Of a stretch of 64,000 nucleotides of DNA, positions 44,436-52,982 are shown piece by piece. The stretch lies in the NCBI RefSeq assembly GCF_900111945.1, contig NZ_FOYO01000003.1, positions 1-64,000 on the forward strand. Direction: 5' to 3'. The stretch's first letter is position 1. Every line of letters starts with the position of its first letter. A model generated the notes under the pieces. The model saw only the letters and a list, made by a program, of their open reading frames with translations. It was not told the origin of the DNA and made no database searches. Position numbers and translations under genes: made by a program. The stretch is from Litoreibacter janthinus. GTDB taxonomy: Bacteria; Pseudomonadota; Alphaproteobacteria; Rhodobacterales; Rhodobacteraceae.

Positions 44436-44786
44436 ATGAAAATTTTGCGTCTTATTCAGATCACGGGGCTAATTCTGTGTCTCGTTCCAATGTTCGTTCT
44501 GGGGCATCAGTACTACTCCCACATGACCGCCCCGCAGGGCCAAACCGCGCGCTTCGTATCCGTTGACGGAAAGGTGCGCAATCCGGCTCAAGGCGCGCCG
44601 ACTTTCATCGAAAGCGCCAAGATCATGATCAACGGGATGCTGGGCAAAGAGGAAGAGCCAAAATCAGATCTGTCCGCGCTGCACACCCGCACCCGTCTGT
44701 CTCAAATTTCCTATGACGAGCGCTCCATGCGCGAGATGTCATTCTGGATGGACTTCACGTCGAAACTTGGGTTCTCCGGCCCGTGA
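44436..44786 (+). CDS. Small membrane protein B, unknown function
   Basis: 116 residues from ATG 44436; an upstream ATG at 44388 would add 16 residues before the helix. One helix at ~3-20 (LRLIQITGLILCLVPMFVLG), then a tail with ESAKIMINGMLG and SALHTRTRLSQIS. The helix-tail-RTR order matches the small proteins at 43627 and 44783. Its TGA overlaps the next gene's GTG. Confidence 0.5.
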   Translation: MKILRLIQITGLILCLVPMFVLGHQYYSHMTAPQGQTARFVSVDGKVRNPAQGAPTFIESAKIMINGMLGKEEEPKSDLSALHTRTRLSQISYDERSMREMSFWMDFTSKLGFSGP

Positions 44787-45130
44787 AACGCCTCGCACGT
44801 ATCCTGCGCATCATCCCGTTAGCGTTTTTCTGCGCCATGTTCGCCAGTGCCGCCTTGCGGGTGCAGGCCGAACGGTCGGAGGACGCTGGCAAGCCGTCTC
44901 TGCCCACCCGCATCGGGGAAAGCCGGGTTGAGGAAAGCTTCATGCAGGCTACGTTCACCGAAATGGGTGAGATGTGGATGGAAGTCGCGTCATTGATGCT
45001 GCCGGGTCTTGCGCCCGCGGACTATTCCCAAAAGGACTACAATTCGAACAGTCTGGACGCCTTGAAAAACCGCACGCGATTTCGGGCAACGGATCCGACG
45101 CTAAGCGGCAGGCCGGCACTGAACTTCTAA
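44783..45130 (+). CDS. Small membrane or exported protein C, unknown function
   Basis: 115 residues starting at GTG (44783), overlapping the previous stop. The N-terminal helix (~7-28) could be a cleavable signal (ends RVQA). The tail has FTEMGEMWMEVASLMLPG and a LDALKNRTRF motif like its two neighbours. The stop overlaps the convergent ribokinase stop by 4 bases. Function unknown. Confidence 0.5.
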   Translation: MKRLARILRIIPLAFFCAMFASAALRVQAERSEDAGKPSLPTRIGESRVEESFMQATFTEMGEMWMEVASLMLPGLAPADYSQKDYNSNSLDALKNRTRFRATDPTLSGRPALNF

Positions 45131-46029
45131 AGCAGCGCGCCCACCTCGGCTCGTGTCGGCATCGATGACGCCGCACCGGGGCGCGTCACGGAAATGCCCG
45201 CTACCACACATCCGAACTGTGCGGCCTCTCGCGCAGATTTTCCCTCAGCCAATGCCGCTGCGAAGCCGCCATTGAACGCGTCCCCTGCCCCCGTGGTTTC
45301 CACGACCTTGCCTGCATTGATTGCAGGGATCATGCCGTGCCCGTCCAGATAGACCCCTTGCGCCCCCATGGTGATGATCGGAACGCCAACACCCATGTCC
45401 TTCAGTGCGGCACAGGCGGTCTTTGCGCTTTCGGCATCAGTTACCGCCACGCCTGCGATCGCTTCGGTCTCCGTTTCGTTCGGGGTGATGTAGTCACAAA
45501 GGGCCAACATCTCGCGCGACAGCTCCGCCGCGGGCGCAGGGTTGAGCAAAGTCGTGACGCCCGCGGCCCGGGCGACGCGCAGGCCTTCCATCGCGGCGTC
45601 CATCGGTTGTTCAAGCTGGGTCATGAAGACCGCAGCGCTTTCAATGTCGGCGCGCGCGCGCTCGATATCTTGGGGCCCAACCAATCCTGCCGCGCCGGGC
45701 GAGACAATGATTGCATTGTCGCCCGAAGCCTCATCCACATAGATAAACGCCGCACCCGTATAGCTGTCAGCAATTTCGCGGATCACTGGCGTGACACCGG
45801 CCTTGGTCCACATGTCCCGCGCCATCTGCGCGAACGCATCCGCGCCAAGCGCCGAGATAAATGCGACCTCCGCCCCCATTTTTGCAGCCGCCACCGCCTG
45901 ATTAGAGCCTTTCCCACCCGGACCAAGCGCGAAGGAATTGCCCAAAATAGTCTCGCCCATCACGGGCATCCGATCGGCCCGAAACGCCGCATCTGCTACG
46001 AAAATTCCCAAGACGGCTACCTTGCCCAT
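45127..46029 (-). CDS. rbsK: Ribokinase (PfkB family)
   Basis: A 300-residue PfkB sugar kinase. GPGGKGSNQAVAAAKMG near residue 40 is the ribokinase substrate motif, and VETTGAGDAFNGGFAAAL near 245 contains the catalytic Asp and anion hole. NPAP and PNETE support ribokinase rather than fructokinase. It makes ribose 5-phosphate from ribose and ATP. No ribose transporter is nearby. It is divergent from choX. Confidence 0.88.
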   Translation of the reverse strand: MGKVAVLGIFVADAAFRADRMPVMGETILGNSFALGPGGKGSNQAVAAAKMGAEVAFISALGADAFAQMARDMWTKAGVTPVIREIADSYTGAAFIYVDEASGDNAIIVSPGAAGLVGPQDIERARADIESAAVFMTQLEQPMDAAMEGLRVARAAGVTTLLNPAPAAELSREMLALCDYITPNETETEAIAGVAVTDAESAKTACAALKDMGVGVPIITMGAQGVYLDGHGMIPAINAGKVVETTGAGDAFNGGFAAALAEGKSAREAAQFGCVVAGISVTRPGAASSMPTRAEVGALL

Positions 46030-46116
46030 GTCGACCTCCCGCCAGTTCCGGCTTTACACTTGCGGCAGGGGGTATACCTTGCGCGCAAAGCAAAACATGA
46101 ACCGGGAGACTGCCAA

Positions 46117-47043
46117 ATGTCCATCAAAACCACCCTCTCCGCACTGGCCATCGCCGCCATTGCCGGACCCGCCTTTGCCAATTGTGACGAGATCGTCTTC
46201 TCCGACGTAGGCTGGACCGACATCACCGCCACAACCGCCGCCACGACCGTGCTGATGGGCGCGCTTGGCTATGACACCGACATCAAACTGCTGTCCGTTC
46301 CAGTGACCTACACCTCCATGGCAGAAGGCGACATCGATGTGTTTTTGGGCAACTGGATGCCCACAATGGAAGGCGACATCGCACCTTATCGCGAGGCAGG
46401 CACCGTTGAGACCCTGCGCGAAAACCTCGAAGGCGCAAAGTACACCCTCGCGGTGAACTCCGTCGCAAAGGAAATGGGCATTGCCAGTTTCGCAGACATC
46501 GCAGGCAAGGCCGAAGCGCTGGAAGGCAAAATCTACGGCATCGAGCCCGGCAATGACGGCAACCGCCTGATCCAGTCGATGATCGACGCCGATGCATTCG
46601 GTCTCAAAGAGTTCGAGGTCGTTGAATCCTCCGAACAAGGCATGCTGGCCCAAGTCGAACGCGCCACCAAAAAGGGCGAGCCTGTGATCTTCCTCGGCTG
46701 GGAACCCCATCCGATGAACGCCAATTTCGACATGGGCTACCTAACAGGTGGTGACGACTTTTTCGGCCCCGATCTGGGCGGCGCGACAGTCTACACGAAT
46801 ACTCGTAAGGGTCTGGCCGAAGAATGCCCGAATGTCGGCGCTCTGCTCGGCAATCTGAAATTCACGCTGGCCATGGAAAACGAAATCATGGGCGCAATCC
46901 TGAATGACGGCACCGACCCGGACGATGCCGCAACCGCGTGGATGAAGGCGAACCCAGACACCGTCATGGGCTGGCTCGACGGCGTGACCACCAAAGACGG
47001 TGGCGACGCTGCCGCTGCGGCCAAGGCAGCACTGGGTCTCTAA
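46117..47043 (+). CDS. choX: Choline ABC transporter periplasmic binding protein ChoX
   Basis: A 308-residue protein. ATG 46117 follows CGGGAGA; a longer frame upstream is antisense to rbsK. It has a signal peptide (~1-22, ending AFA). Aromatic cage residues known from ChoX are visible in DVGWTDITA, GNWMPTM and GWEPHPMN. It binds choline for uptake by ChoW and ChoV, encoded 2 and 3 kb downstream. A strong terminator follows, so it is expressed apart from them. Confidence 0.92.
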   Translation: MSIKTTLSALAIAAIAGPAFANCDEIVFSDVGWTDITATTAATTVLMGALGYDTDIKLLSVPVTYTSMAEGDIDVFLGNWMPTMEGDIAPYREAGTVETLRENLEGAKYTLAVNSVAKEMGIASFADIAGKAEALEGKIYGIEPGNDGNRLIQSMIDADAFGLKEFEVVESSEQGMLAQVERATKKGEPVIFLGWEPHPMNANFDMGYLTGGDDFFGPDLGGATVYTNTRKGLAEECPNVGALLGNLKFTLAMENEIMGAILNDGTDPDDAATAWMKANPDTVMGWLDGVTTKDGGDAAAAAKAALGL

Positions 47044-47064
47044 GCCCTGCTAGACGACATATTT

Positions 47065-47095
47065 AGGCCCGGCGCTTGGCGTTCGGGCCTTTTTT
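47065..47095 (+). terminator. Rho-independent terminator of choX
   Basis: AGGCCCG (47065-47071) and CGGGCCT (47084-47090) form a 7-bp GC stem with a 12-base loop, followed directly by six T. It lies 22 bases after the choX stop. Confidence 0.85.
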
Positions 47096-47116
47096 ATCAA
47101 AGACAGGCGCACAAGA

Positions 47117-47749
47117 ATGGAACCGGATTTCTGGCACAAGCGATGGGAGTCCGGACAGATCGGGTTCCACCAATCCAAGCCGAACGCGTTTCTTGTGGAT
47201 CATATCCAGACCCTGAATCTGCCCAAAGGCGCGCGCATTTTCCTTCCATTATGCGGCAAGACCCATGACATCGCGTGGCTGCTAGCCGAAGGCTATCAAG
47301 TCGTCGGCGCGGAACTCAGCGCCATCGCCATTGACCAGTTGTTCGACGCACTGGGCGTGACTCCTGATACGACCAAACTTGGCCCGCTCACTCGCCAAAG
47401 CGCCGACAGCATTGATATTTTCGTAGGCGACATATTCGAGCTGGACCAAAGCACGCTTGGCCCCGTCGATGCCATCTATGATCGCGCCGCCCTCGTGGCC
47501 CTGCCTGCCGACATGCGCATCGGATACGCCAACCATTTGGCGGCGATCACAAACGCCGCGACGCAGTTGCTGGTGACCTTTGAGTATGACCAATCCTTCA
47601 TTAGCGGCCCGCCTTTCGCGATCTGGGAAGATGAGCTCCGCCGCCTCTATGATGCGCATTTCGCTCTAGAGTGCCTCGCGAGGGGCGAGGTCAGCGGCGG
47701 CATGAAAGGCCACCCCGCGACCGAAGCAATCTGGCATCTCACCGCCTAA
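47117..47749 (+). CDS. tpm: TPMT-family S-methyltransferase
   Basis: A 210-residue SAM-dependent methyltransferase. EPDFWHKRWESGQIGFHQ and PLCGKTHDIAWLLAEGYQVVG are characteristic of bacterial thiopurine methyltransferases, which methylate thiol, selenite or tellurite compounds. DRAALVALP matches the family core. It lies between choX and choW but has no choline role that I can see. Confidence 0.9.
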   Translation: MEPDFWHKRWESGQIGFHQSKPNAFLVDHIQTLNLPKGARIFLPLCGKTHDIAWLLAEGYQVVGAELSAIAIDQLFDALGVTPDTTKLGPLTRQSADSIDIFVGDIFELDQSTLGPVDAIYDRAALVALPADMRIGYANHLAAITNAATQLLVTFEYDQSFISGPPFAIWEDELRRLYDAHFALECLARGEVSGGMKGHPATEAIWHLTA

Positions 47750-47792
47750 GCAAATGTCTTCCCGCCGCGATGGAACCGTCTAAGGTGGTTGG

Positions 47793-48983
47793 ATGATCCA
47801 GAACCTTGCCCTCTACCCTTGGTTGAAGCTGTGCCAGAACCTCGCGTTCTGGCAGGCCACGTGGTTTCTCTATTTCCAGCAAGAGCTTTCCGCCGCGCAA
47901 GCGATCCTGCTCTATGTCGTCTACGACGTCGCAACCACTGTGATGGAGGTGCCGTCGGGCTACATGTCCGACCGCTTGGGCCGCCGCCTGACGCTGATCT
48001 GCGCCGCGATCGCATCACTGGGCGGGGCATTGTTGCTAACCACGGGTAGCAGTTTCGCAATCTTCGCGGGTGGGCAAATTCTGCTCGGCACCGCGTCCGC
48101 ATTTGCCTCCGGCACCGACACCTCCTTGCTCTATGAAAGCCTGAGCGCCGAAGGCCGCGCCGATGAGGTCGAAACGCACGAATTGCGCGCGTGGCGGTTT
48201 GGCTTCACCGCACTTGCCTTGTCAGCCGTCACAGGCGGCGCGATGGCGTTGTATTCAGGCGCCCTGCCCTTCGCCGCGGGTGCCTTGGCAGCGTTGGTCC
48301 TGCTTTTCGTCACGCTGCAAATGAAAGAACCGCCACACAAAGGCCTCTCCGCCGACCGGCTTGACGATTTGCGAGCGCTGCGCGGCAACTTCACTCACCC
48401 GACGCTCCTTTGGATTTTTGCCCTTAGCCTGCTGATGTATGTGTTCAGCCACATCCCCTTCGTCTTTGGTCAGCCCTTCATTGCGGAGGCGATGTCAAAC
48501 TCGGGCTTGCGGTCCGAAGCCCCGCTCGTCTCTGGCATGGTGTCGGCCACGATGATGGTGGTGTCTGTTCTGGTCTCGCTGATCGCGCTACGCATCCGCA
48601 AACGCATCGGGCTGGCTGCAATCCTGCTCGTGGCATTTTCCATGCAGATCGTGTTGGTCAGCGCGCTGGCGCTATCAGGCAGTGCCCTTGTGATCGCGCT
48701 ATTGTTCTTTCGCATGGTCCCCAATTCGCTGTCGCAGCCGTTCATCCAGGCGCGCGTCCAGCCCTTGCTCGATGACGGCACCCGCGCCACCTATCTTTCT
48801 CTGAAAAGCCTGACCGGGCGGTTGGTCTTCGCTGCAACGCTGCTGCTGGCCTCGGGGTCTGCCAGCACCAACGCCAATTTGTCCTTTGGGCAGATCCACA
48901 CTATCGCAGGTTGGTATGCATTGGCGGGCGTCATCGCGGTGGTTGCCCTTGCTCTGACCGCCAAAGGCGCAAAACTGGAATAA
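47793..48983 (+). CDS. MFS transporter, substrate unknown
   Basis: A 396-residue protein with about 12 predicted helices. The cytoplasmic loop motif SDRLGRRLTL (~65-74) is MFS motif A. The opening NLALYPWLKLCQNLAFWQATWF and the QQELSAAQAILLYVVYD stretch resemble MFS proteins of unassigned substrate. Inner-membrane exporter or importer. It sits between the TPMT and choW genes, all in one direction. Confidence 0.88.
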   Translation: MIQNLALYPWLKLCQNLAFWQATWFLYFQQELSAAQAILLYVVYDVATTVMEVPSGYMSDRLGRRLTLICAAIASLGGALLLTTGSSFAIFAGGQILLGTASAFASGTDTSLLYESLSAEGRADEVETHELRAWRFGFTALALSAVTGGAMALYSGALPFAAGALAALVLLFVTLQMKEPPHKGLSADRLDDLRALRGNFTHPTLLWIFALSLLMYVFSHIPFVFGQPFIAEAMSNSGLRSEAPLVSGMVSATMMVVSVLVSLIALRIRKRIGLAAILLVAFSMQIVLVSALALSGSALVIALLFFRMVPNSLSQPFIQARVQPLLDDGTRATYLSLKSLTGRLVFAATLLLASGSASTNANLSFGQIHTIAGWYALAGVIAVVALALTAKGAKLE

Positions 48984-49043
48984 ACTGGCTTTCGGTTATC
49001 GCCAATTGACGCCATGATCGCCGCAACAAACCGGAAAGACCTT

Positions 49044-49877
49044 ATGGACTGGCTCACAGACACGAAAATTCCCGTCGGCAAAACCGCCAAAGCCGTTTTC
49101 GAATGGTTGAAAGACGTGGGCGAACCGTTTTTTGACGGTCTATCCGTTGTCATGGAGACGCTGATCGACGCCATCCTCTGGGTGCTTCAAACACCGCATC
49201 CGCTGGTCACCATCGCCGCCTTCGTGCTGCTGACATGGCTGCTGCAACGGTCGTGGAAAACCTGTGTTTTCGTCGCCCTCGGGTTCTTGTTCATCCTCAA
49301 TCAGGACTATTGGGAAGAAACCACAGAAAGCCTGACGCTTGTCCTGTCGGCCTGCGTTGTCTGCATGGCCATTGGTGTCCCCATCGGCATCGCCGCCGCG
49401 CATCGGCCGCGCCTGTTTGCCGCCATGCGCCCCGTGTTGGACCTCATGCAAACGCTACCAACATTCGTCTACCTGATCCCCGCGATCGTGTTCTTCGGCA
49501 TAGGCATGGTGCCGGGCCTGATCGCCACGGTGATCTTTGTCCTCCCCGCCCCCATCCGGCTCACCCATCTGGGTGTGTCCTCCACCCCGAAACCATTGCT
49601 GGAAGCCGCTCAAGCCTTCGGCGCAACCCCAACCCAGACCCTGTGGAAGGTGGAATTGCCCTATGCCCTGCCCCAGATCATGGCGGGCCTGAACCAGACC
49701 ATTATGCTGTCGCTGTCGATGGTCGTGATCGCGGCCCTCGTGGGGGCAGACGGCCTTGGCGTGCCAGTGGTGCGCGCGCTCAACCAGGTGAACCCCGCGC
49801 TCGGGTTTGAGGCCGGTTTTGTCATCGTTGTCGTGGCTATCATGCTCGACCGAATCCTGCGGGTGGACGGCAAATGA
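49044..49877 (+). CDS. choW: Choline ABC transporter permease ChoW
   Basis: A 277-residue permease; ATG 49044 follows GGAAAGACC, preferred to 49014. It has about six helices, and the ABC-contact EAA loop is visible in EAAQAFGATPTQTLWKVELP. It belongs to the ProW/ChoW/OpuAB family. It forms the transmembrane channel for choline. The ATGA overlap with the next gene and the overlap of that gene with choV indicate one operon. Confidence 0.93.
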   Translation: MDWLTDTKIPVGKTAKAVFEWLKDVGEPFFDGLSVVMETLIDAILWVLQTPHPLVTIAAFVLLTWLLQRSWKTCVFVALGFLFILNQDYWEETTESLTLVLSACVVCMAIGVPIGIAAAHRPRLFAAMRPVLDLMQTLPTFVYLIPAIVFFGIGMVPGLIATVIFVLPAPIRLTHLGVSSTPKPLLEAAQAFGATPTQTLWKVELPYALPQIMAGLNQTIMLSLSMVVIAALVGADGLGVPVVRALNQVNPALGFEAGFVIVVVAIMLDRILRVDGK

Positions 49878-50299
49878 GCCAGAGCCATGATGCGGCCTGC
49901 CATTGCGGTGCGGTGCAATTTCGCGTGGCGCTCAGCGACGGGTTATCCACCGCGCGTCGCTGCGATTGTTCCTTTTGCACCATGCGCGGGGCGGTTGCAG
50001 TGACTGCGCCCTTGGACGGGATCACATTCGCCTCTGGCGAAGATCAACTAACCCTGTATCAATTCAACACGGGCGTGGCCAAACACTGGTTTTGTTCCAC
50101 CTGTGGCATTTACACCCACCATCAGCGCCGCTCTAACCCGAACGAGCTTGGTGTCAATCTGGCCTGCCTCAAAGGCCATTCCCCCTTCGATCTGGCCGAA
50201 GTCATCGTGAATGACGGGCAGATGCACCCGTCTGACGGCGGTGACGCGAACGGGATCGCCGGAATTTTGCGCTACACCAAATCCAAGGACGCCCCATGA
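49874..50299 (+). CDS. GFA-family zinc protein inside the choline operon
   Basis: A 141-residue protein with Cys motifs ACHCGAVQF, RCDCSFC and WFCSTCGIYTH, which mark the GFA/CENP-V fold. It overlaps choW and choV by ATGA on both sides, so it is translated with the transporter. Choline and betaine breakdown releases formaldehyde; a role in handling it is possible but unproven. Confidence 0.85.
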   Translation: MSQSHDAACHCGAVQFRVALSDGLSTARRCDCSFCTMRGAVAVTAPLDGITFASGEDQLTLYQFNTGVAKHWFCSTCGIYTHHQRRSNPNELGVNLACLKGHSPFDLAEVIVNDGQMHPSDGGDANGIAGILRYTKSKDAP

Positions 50300-51318
50300 C
50301 CGCAGCTGTCGAGTTCAAGAACGTATCCATCGTTTTTGGGGACAAACCTCAAACCGCCCTACCCCTTATGGACGAAGGCAAAAGCCGCGCCGAGGTGCAG
50401 GAGGAGACCCATCAGGTGCTGGGCGTGCATGATTGCTCCCTCACTGTGGCAGAGGGCGAAATACTCGTTCTCATGGGTCTGTCCGGCTCCGGCAAATCGA
50501 CCCTGTTGCGCGCAGTAAACGGGCTGAACCCCGTGGTGCGTGGCCATGTAGAGGTCAACGAACACGGAAGCATGATCGACATCACCAACGCCGACCCCAA
50601 GACGCTGCGCCGGATGCGGCTGGGCACTATCGCTATGGTGTTCCAGCAATTTGGCCTGCTGCCTTGGCGCTCTGTGCGCGAGAATGTCGGGCTGGGGTTG
50701 GAGCTTGGCGGTATGCCACTGTCAGAACGCAATGCAAAGGTCGAAGAACAACTCGCCCTTGTCGGCCTCGACGGTCAGGCTGACCGCAAGGTGGGTGACC
50801 TGTCCGGTGGGATGCAGCAGCGTGTGGGCCTCGCCCGCGCCTTCGTCACCGACGCCCCGATCCTGCTGATGGACGAGCCGTTCTCCGCCCTCGACCCGCT
50901 CATCCGCACCCGCCTTCAGGACGAGCTGCTAGAGCTGCAACAAAAGCTCAAACGCACCATCATCTTCGTGTCCCACGACCTCGACGAGGCGTTCAAAATC
51001 GGCAACCGCATCGCCATTATGGAAGGCGGCCGCATTGTGCAATGTGGCACCCCGCAAGACATCTTCACCAACCCCGCAACCGGTTATGTGGCGGAGTTCG
51101 TGGCGCATATGAACCCGCTTGGGGTGCTGTGCGCCCGCGACATGGTGGAGCCTGTCGAAGGCACCCCGAAGGCCACCATCGACGCCGATACAGACGTGAC
51201 CGCAATCATGGACCAGATGGCCGACACGCCCGTCCTTGGCGTCACCCGCGATGGGAAGCTGATCGGCCAAGTCACCCGTGACACGGTGCTCGCCAAGCTG
51301 GTCAACCCGCGCGGCTAG
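50296..51318 (+). CDS. choV: Choline ABC transporter ATPase ChoV
   Basis: A 340-residue ATPase of the ProV/ChoV type. Walker A GLSGSGKST (~58), the signature LSGGMQQRVGLARAF and Walker B ILLMDEPFSALDP are intact. The C-terminal ~60 residues (AIMDQMADTPVLGVTRDGKLIG) resemble a single CBS-type regulatory domain. It powers ChoW. The stop TAG is 2 bases before the ATG of a T6SS adaptor, so read-through and coupled translation are likely. Confidence 0.94.
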   Translation: MTAAVEFKNVSIVFGDKPQTALPLMDEGKSRAEVQEETHQVLGVHDCSLTVAEGEILVLMGLSGSGKSTLLRAVNGLNPVVRGHVEVNEHGSMIDITNADPKTLRRMRLGTIAMVFQQFGLLPWRSVRENVGLGLELGGMPLSERNAKVEEQLALVGLDGQADRKVGDLSGGMQQRVGLARAFVTDAPILLMDEPFSALDPLIRTRLQDELLELQQKLKRTIIFVSHDLDEAFKIGNRIAIMEGGRIVQCGTPQDIFTNPATGYVAEFVAHMNPLGVLCARDMVEPVEGTPKATIDADTDVTAIMDQMADTPVLGVTRDGKLIGQVTRDTVLAKLVNPRG

Positions 51319-51320
51319 GG

Positions 51321-52925
51321 ATGGAAACCTTCATCGCCCAGTGCATCGTCCTTCCCGTTGGCAGTGACGCGCCCCACGCCGCCACTCTGGCTGGCAGGGC
51401 AATTGATAGCGATGCTTTGACATCTCGTGCCCGCGAAACGCTCGCCATCACTGGCCACAGGCTGGTCTCCCTTGAAAACGTAACCCCCGCCCAAGATCAT
51501 CTGCGTCGCCATGGCGAAACCGAGCTGGTCGCGGCACTTCTGGCTGCCGTCAGCGACGCGGCACCTGTTCAGGTGTCGGGCTTCTACCCGACCAATACCG
51601 CCGCTGCCGCTCACAAATCGGACCCCGTGCTGCTGGTCGAAACGTACGCAATCACGCCTTTGGAGGTCGCCGACACCCGCCCCTTCTGGGACAGACCCTG
51701 GTGCCCGCCCGAACTGGCAAAGCTGCTGTTCGAGGGAACACCCAACACTTTCATGATTGTCGATGCCGCCAAACGCGGCGAACTGCGAAAAGGCTTCGAC
51801 ATCGACGCGCTGGAAATGACCTGCGATACCGCCTGCCTCTATAGTGGTGCGGCTGCATTTGAGCTGCGCGAGGTCGCGCCCTATCTGCTCGACCTGACAC
51901 CGTTCGCTGCCCCCGACGCACGCATTCCCGCCCCGTTGCGCGACCTGTTCACAACGCAATGGAACGGCGGCTCAACCCTGTATTTGCGCACTGAGGCTGA
52001 CTTCGAAACTTTGCACAAACATCTGCGCCGTTTCCTGCGGATCAGGTCCTCCGACGACGCAGAGCATTGGACCGTTTTCCGCTTCTGGGATCCGGCCGTC
52101 GCACGGGTCTATTTCCCGGGCATCGCCTCCCGCCCCGAGCGGGTTGATCGCATCTTCCGCGTCGCGGCGGATGTGCCGTTGGAGATGGTCACGGGTGAAG
52201 GCGCGCAGGCGCTCCGCTTGGTTCCACGCGATCCAACTGGCCCCGCAGCGGAAGCCAAACCCATCGTGTTCGACGCGCAAGATCATGCGTTGATGCAAAG
52301 CGTCGCCGACACCACGTTCCGCGCCGAAACTGCCGATTGGCTGCGCACCGGCTACCCCGACCGCTTTGCGGCGTTTGATGCGGCTCAGATGGACGGGGCG
52401 GTCGCCCATATCATGGCCGAAGGCAGGCGTGTCGGCTGCGTCTCCAAAGATGATTTTGCCTATCTCGCCCACATGATGATCACACTGGGCGGCTGGTTTC
52501 ATATCACGGGCTACCCCACGACCCTTGTCGAAATTCTGCATGACCAGACGGGGGATCTGCACTCGCGCCTGTCGCGTGCCTTCCTGCCTGCTTGGCAGGC
52601 AAGCCCGCAAGCCGCTGTGATGGCCGTATGGCAGGAACTCCGCGCGCATCTTTCAGCCCTACCCGTCGAGGCTCAGGTGACGCCGCAAGAGTTCGGCGCT
52701 GTCACCGCCCGCTTCCTGCAACCCCATGCAAATTCAGTCAACGCGGCGTTGGCGGCGACCAAACAAGACCTGGCTGGGCTTGATCTGCCCCTACCCGCCC
52801 AAGGGCGCCTGTTGTTGCTGACTTTGATCTATGGCCACCGCTTCTACGTCGACCCGTTACGCGGGTGGGCGGGGCAGCCTACAGCGCAAACGATTGATAC
52901 TGTTTGGCAGGCCACTCTCGAATAG
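51321..52925 (+). CDS. DUF4123 T6SS adaptor (module 2)
   Basis: A 534-residue protein. An N-terminal region of ~125 residues with no recognised domain precedes a DUF4123-like domain (~140-290): TFMIVDAAKRGEL, VAPYLLDLTPF, TLYLRTEADFETLHKHLRRFLRI, WTVFRFWDPAVARVYFPG. The C-terminal ~230 residues are helical and unassigned. It is the likely loader for the metalloprotease encoded next. It is translationally linked to choV. A stem CGAATAGG/CCTATTCG (52919-52926 with 52942-52949) overlaps its stop codon. Confidence 0.82.
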   Translation: METFIAQCIVLPVGSDAPHAATLAGRAIDSDALTSRARETLAITGHRLVSLENVTPAQDHLRRHGETELVAALLAAVSDAAPVQVSGFYPTNTAAAAHKSDPVLLVETYAITPLEVADTRPFWDRPWCPPELAKLLFEGTPNTFMIVDAAKRGELRKGFDIDALEMTCDTACLYSGAAAFELREVAPYLLDLTPFAAPDARIPAPLRDLFTTQWNGGSTLYLRTEADFETLHKHLRRFLRIRSSDDAEHWTVFRFWDPAVARVYFPGIASRPERVDRIFRVAADVPLEMVTGEGAQALRLVPRDPTGPAAEAKPIVFDAQDHALMQSVADTTFRAETADWLRTGYPDRFAAFDAAQMDGAVAHIMAEGRRVGCVSKDDFAYLAHMMITLGGWFHITGYPTTLVEILHDQTGDLHSRLSRAFLPAWQASPQAAVMAVWQELRAHLSALPVEAQVTPQEFGAVTARFLQPHANSVNAALAATKQDLAGLDLPLPAQGRLLLLTLIYGHRFYVDPLRGWAGQPTAQTIDTVWQATLE

Positions 52926-52982
52926 GCCTTCTCAACTGCGTCCTATTCGGGCAGTCTCTAGGCAGTTTTTAAGAGAGTGATT

